This document shows positions 61,381-64,000 of a stretch of 64,000 bases of DNA, piece after piece. A program made the translations under genes and the position numbers. Source of the stretch: Spirosoma telluris (GTDB lineage Bacteria; Bacteroidota; Bacteroidia; Cytophagales; Spirosomataceae); assembly GCA_003259005.1 (NCBI GenBank), contig QLII01000001.1, forward strand, positions 1,240,001-1,304,000. The letters run 5' to 3'. Under the pieces are notes generated by a model, which had not been told where the DNA came from, searched no databases, and saw only the letters and a list, made by a program, of their open reading frames with translations. The first letter of the stretch is position 1. The number at the start of each line of letters is the position of its first letter.

Positions 61381-61719
61381 TTAGCTCTTCCACCAATCCG
61401 AGTATACGTAATCCAAAAACTCTTCTCTATCCTCTGGCTCTCCTGGAAGTTTAATCATATTAGCAGTGCTACAATTGCCCATTAGTTCATTACAGAAATC
61501 CCCTAGAATATCGTGCTCTTGCTCTAGGAGTTCCTCATCAAAATTAATGTATCTACATACGTCATAAATTCTTTTCCTGTTCCACCCCTGATAGCCTAAG
61601 TTGGTAATGGTTTGCTCTAATTCTTCTCTTGTTAAACTCTTCGATAATAAGGTTTTTTTCAGGAGTGATTCTAAAGAGTCTGGATTAAATAGATTTTGCT
61701 TTATGGATGATGTTTCCAT
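61381..61719 (-). CDS. Cargo hypothetical protein, second of a leftward pair
   Basis: 112 residues, acidic and helical: SLTREELEQTITNLGYQGWN, RKRIYDVCRYINFDEELLEQ. It lies upstream of the preceding entry with a gap of 54 bases and is probably cotranscribed. Small acidic protein with a partner: toxin-antitoxin, immunity or anti-host factor are all possible. Confidence 0.5.
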   Translation of the reverse strand: METSSIKQNLFNPDSLESLLKKTLLSKSLTREELEQTITNLGYQGWNRKRIYDVCRYINFDEELLEQEHDILGDFCNELMGNCSTANMIKLPGEPEDREEFLDYVYSDWWKS

Positions 61720-61860
61720 GAGAAGAAGCTGCCATTTTTCGTTGTATAATTTAACGTTATGTTAAGAAGCCAAAAAATTGACAATATCTAATTAGTCGCC
61801 ACAAGCTACACAATTTATTAACGAAATCATTAGCCAACTCCTACCAGAGCTGGCATTTTT

Positions 61861-61897
61861 ATGTCCTTTTGGCTGGCACAAAAGAGCCTCACTTTCG
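61861..61897 (+). promoter_or_regulatory. Late promoter 6
   Basis: ATGTCCTTTTGGCTGGC (61861-61877), 17 bases identical to late promoter 1, with CACTTTCG (61890-61897) 26 bases after TCCTTT. The -7 box is the weakest of the six. The apparent start codon inside it (MSFWLA) is probably part of the promoter, not of the protein. Confidence 0.55.
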
Positions 61898-61932
61898 TGG
61901 CAGATCTAGTTAACTACCAATCTGCAAAACGA

Positions 61933-62802
61933 ATGAGAGGAGTCAATTTTTCGGGTCTCTGGAGCCTGGACACAAATTTTGCCATGCAAATGCACCGCAT
62001 TATTCAGCCACGGCTGGCTACTGGCAAAGATCCACTCCCTACCTCCTTTATCGCCACTCATCCATCTGCCCAACTGCCAGCCGATAGGCCAAACGTAATG
62101 GCAGGCTCCTCCTCCTATTACAGGTATGTGGCCGATGTGTACACCAGCTCGGGTGTGTGTGTAATCCCGATCCAGGGAGCGCTTTCCCGGTACGGCCTCT
62201 GTTCGTGGGGTTATGAGGATTTAGCGGGGATTCTGCAAGCGGCAGAGCTCTCCGAAACCGTACAGGCGGTACTGCTTAAGATGGACACGCCAGGCGGTGC
62301 CGTAGATGGCCTAAAGGCGGCAGCGGAGGCCATACGGGCCATGAGTAAGCCGGTTTATATCTGGACGAACTTTTGTGCATCGGCAGGTTACTTTCTGGCC
62401 AGCCAGGCCACCCAGATCTGGCTGGAGGATCAAACGCTGCCAGCCATCGGCAGCATCGGTACGATGATGGTGTACGAGAACCGCAGCAAGGCACTGGAGA
62501 TGGCTGGCCTGGACATTCAAATTTTCAGAGCCAGCGGCTCCATCCATAAGAACCTGGCCAACGGTATCGAGCCACTCGCTCCAGAGGTGGAGGCCGACAT
62601 GCAGGCCATGCTGGATGCTGCACAAAAGGAGTTTGTGGGCTATGTAAGACGCGGCAGGGCTGGCCTGCTGACCTCCGATGAGTGGAGCACAGGCAAAATG
62701 TATGGGGTTCGGGATGGCATTAAGTTAGGCCTGGCCGATAAGGTGGGATCATTTCAACAGGCTTTTAAAGCCACAGTTCAAGCGTTTAAACAATCCAAAT
62801 AA
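61933..62802 (+). CDS. S49-family head maturation protease
   Basis: Phage capsid protease of the SppA/ClpP fold. About 290 residues from ATG 61933; ATG 61984 (MQMHRIIQPRLATGKDPLPT) is also likely. Motifs: GVCVIPIQGALSRYG, VLLKMDTPGGAVDGLKAAAE, the nucleophile Ser in NFCASAGYFLAS, and GSIGTMMVYENRSKALE. It processes scaffold and capsid during assembly. Followed directly by scaffold and capsid genes, the usual order of this module. Confidence 0.88.
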   Translation: MRGVNFSGLWSLDTNFAMQMHRIIQPRLATGKDPLPTSFIATHPSAQLPADRPNVMAGSSSYYRYVADVYTSSGVCVIPIQGALSRYGLCSWGYEDLAGILQAAELSETVQAVLLKMDTPGGAVDGLKAAAEAIRAMSKPVYIWTNFCASAGYFLASQATQIWLEDQTLPAIGSIGTMMVYENRSKALEMAGLDIQIFRASGSIHKNLANGIEPLAPEVEADMQAMLDAAQKEFVGYVRRGRAGLLTSDEWSTGKMYGVRDGIKLGLADKVGSFQQAFKATVQAFKQSK

Positions 62803-63249
62803 ATGGCACAAGTAAAGCAGACGGTGGCCACGTTTATGGCCTCCTTTTTCGGAAAGTCCGAAAAGGTTATTTCTGAGAAGCTCTCCACCGATGAGCACAA
62901 CGATTTTACCAGTGAGGTATTAGGCCTCAATCAAAAGCTGGAGGAGCTCCAGGGCGAAAAAACTACGCTGGAGAACTCTCTAAAAGTGCAGCAGGATCTG
63001 GTTACGGAAAAGGCCACAAAGATCACTGAGCTGGAGGGCAAGATTACAGGCCTGGAGAGCCAGGTTACAACGCTGCAAGGCCAAAAGGTAGCAGCAGAAA
63101 CGGAGGGCGGCAAATACAAAGCATGGTTTGAGAAACAGGCCGGGGCCGGGGCTCAATTGCCAGAGGCTGATGCAAGCAATGCCGAGGGAGCGCCAGAGCT
63201 ATCCAGCTACAATGCCAACGCGCTGGCCGTTTTCCGACGAAGCCGATAA
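62803..63249 (+). CDS. Scaffold-like coiled-coil protein
   Basis: 148 residues, ATG adjoining the protease stop. A coiled coil spans residues 40-100 (LNQKLEELQGEKTTLENSLK). The C-terminus may continue as FDEADKKPLRRVARQ to about 63281 if one extra C near 63236 is an insertion error. Position between protease and capsid suits a scaffold. Confidence 0.65.
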   Translation: MAQVKQTVATFMASFFGKSEKVISEKLSTDEHNDFTSEVLGLNQKLEELQGEKTTLENSLKVQQDLVTEKATKITELEGKITGLESQVTTLQGQKVAAETEGGKYKAWFEKQAGAGAQLPEADASNAEGAPELSSYNANALAVFRRSR

Positions 63250-63317
63250 AAAGCCGCTTAGACGGGTGGCCAGGCAATAAGTAACAAATTTTCAATTATT
63301 TTTTTCAATCGCTCTAC

Positions 63318-64000
63318 ATGGCACAAACACAAGGGTACGATTTTAGTAAACTGCCAACGGCCTTAATGCAGGTTTTCGATGGTAAAAAAGAGATCATTAC
63401 CGACGTATTAACGGATGGTGATGCAAAAATTCGGGAGTTGTATAATCTCCTGGTAACGGACAATAAGAGTCCGCTGGTGAATCTCCAGATTATGGATATT
63501 CTCCGCGCGGCTTCGGATGATTTTACCCCCTCTGCCGGTGCGCTCCAGTTCGGTGCCCGTATCCCCACCTTTGAGGATGTAGATATAGATCTTCAATTTA
63601 CAACCGGAGAAATCCAGACGCTTTACCGTTCGTATCTCCAGTACGTGAAGGGCTTAAGCTCTGAAAAGGAAGTGCTGGCCAATCCGTTCGATGTGTTCTT
63701 TCTGGAGCAGATACTACGCCAGGCACGGGCTAACCTGGTGGAGAAAGCAAGCTGGAAAGCGGTTAAGAACGCCAGCAATACGGGTTCGGTTTATTCCATT
63801 ACGGGCTTACTGTCTAAGGTTACGGCAGCTCGTACCGCGCTTGAAATTCCAGCCGCTCAAGTCTTTACGGCAGCGACAACGATTGACGACACCAACAGCT
63901 ATGAGCAGGCTATTTCGATGTGTCAACTGGTGGAGGCTCAAAACCAGGCCATGCTGGAAATTCCGCTGCAATTCCGTTGTTCTCCCGGTATGGCCCGGAG
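63318..64000 (+). CDS. Major capsid protein candidate, cut by the window edge
   Basis: 227 residues from ATG 63318 (MAQTQGYDFSKLPTALMQVF) with no stop before the edge. LYNLLVTDNKSPLVNLQIMD, FTPSAGALQFGARIPTFEDV and ANPFDVFFLEQILRQARANL fit capsid-like proteins of Bacteroidota prophages. Assignment rests mainly on position after protease and scaffold. Confidence 0.65.
   Translation, partial: MAQTQGYDFSKLPTALMQVFDGKKEIITDVLTDGDAKIRELYNLLVTDNKSPLVNLQIMDILRAASDDFTPSAGALQFGARIPTFEDVDIDLQFTTGEIQTLYRSYLQYVKGLSSEKEVLANPFDVFFLEQILRQARANLVEKASWKAVKNASNTGSVYSITGLLSKVTAARTALEIPAAQVFTAATTIDDTNSYEQAISMCQLVEAQNQAMLEIPLQFRCSPGMAR

Larger units (their letters stand above)
29585..64000. mobile_element. Prophage of a long-tailed siphovirus (right end outside the window)
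   Basis: The content in order is repressor, operator, early genes, spanin-like pair, portal, connector-like genes, endolysin candidate, tail proteins, tape measure, tail fibre, DUF1353 protein, S49 protease, scaffold and capsid. The left boundary is placed at the tRNA remnant. No integrase, large terminase or replication gene was found, so they should lie to the right. Six cargo insertions interrupt the late genes, each followed by a shared promoter motif. Confidence 0.88.

Noticed and set aside
61861..61932. S49 protease start at 61861 (MSFWLA...)
   Set aside because: The first codons coincide with the 17-base motif shared with 36132, where no protein follows in frame, so it is better read as promoter.

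Overview
The window reads as Bacteroidota chromosome, most likely Cytophagales and Spirosoma-like. This is inferred from the gene families (Porin_10-type putative porin, mitochondrial-type aconitase, CHRD lipoprotein, DUF5977-type tail protein), TAnnTTTG-type promoter elements and the lack of clear Shine-Dalgarno sites. The left 29.5 kb is host chromosome and the rest, to the right edge, is one prophage whose right end lies outside the window.

Host part (1-29.5 kb): a glycosyltransferase fragment, hemL, a TPR/periplasmic-binding-like protein, yidC, pyrG, a GNAT acetyltransferase, a GMC oxidoreductase with its small subunit, a putative porin, lpxK, menC, an XRE/IrrE-like regulator, a tripartite RND efflux operon (fusion protein, pump, outer-membrane factor), a second GNAT, an FMN alpha-hydroxy-acid oxidase, aconitase, a CHRD lipoprotein, Hsp20 with a small membrane protein, and tRNA-Ser(GGA). 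Most of these genes are split by single-base losses, nearly all in short homopolymers. Adding one base restores each family sequence, so I annotate whole genes and treat the splits as probable sequencing or assembly errors. Many host intergenic gaps hold long palindromes made of short repeated words.

Prophage (about 29.6 kb to beyond 64 kb): a leftward HTH repressor faces an operator/promoter and a rightward early region (small unknown genes, a C2H2 zinc-finger protein, a tRNA-like gene, a tandemly duplicated small gene). The late genes follow: a spanin-like pair, portal, structural genes, an exported endolysin candidate, two large tail proteins, tape measure (about 1360 residues, suggesting a long-tailed siphovirus), tail fibre, a DUF1353 protein, then S49 protease, scaffold and capsid. 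No integrase or large terminase is seen.

The rightward late operon is interrupted at six places by cargo: a YD-like lipoprotein, a GAF protein, a SEFIR-domain candidate defence protein, an array of three AT-rich cassettes, an outer-membrane beta-barrel plus a small protein, and a leftward gene pair. After every interruption a conserved bipartite promoter appears (TGTCCTTTYNGG, then YAnnTTTS exactly 26 bases later), apparently to restart late transcription. The cassette array (48.38-51.43 kb) has integron-like architecture: each ORF is followed by a hairpin site with GCCCAAC/GTTGGGT ends and complementary inner arms that covary between copies. A cassette array of this type inside a prophage tail module is the most unusual thing in the window.
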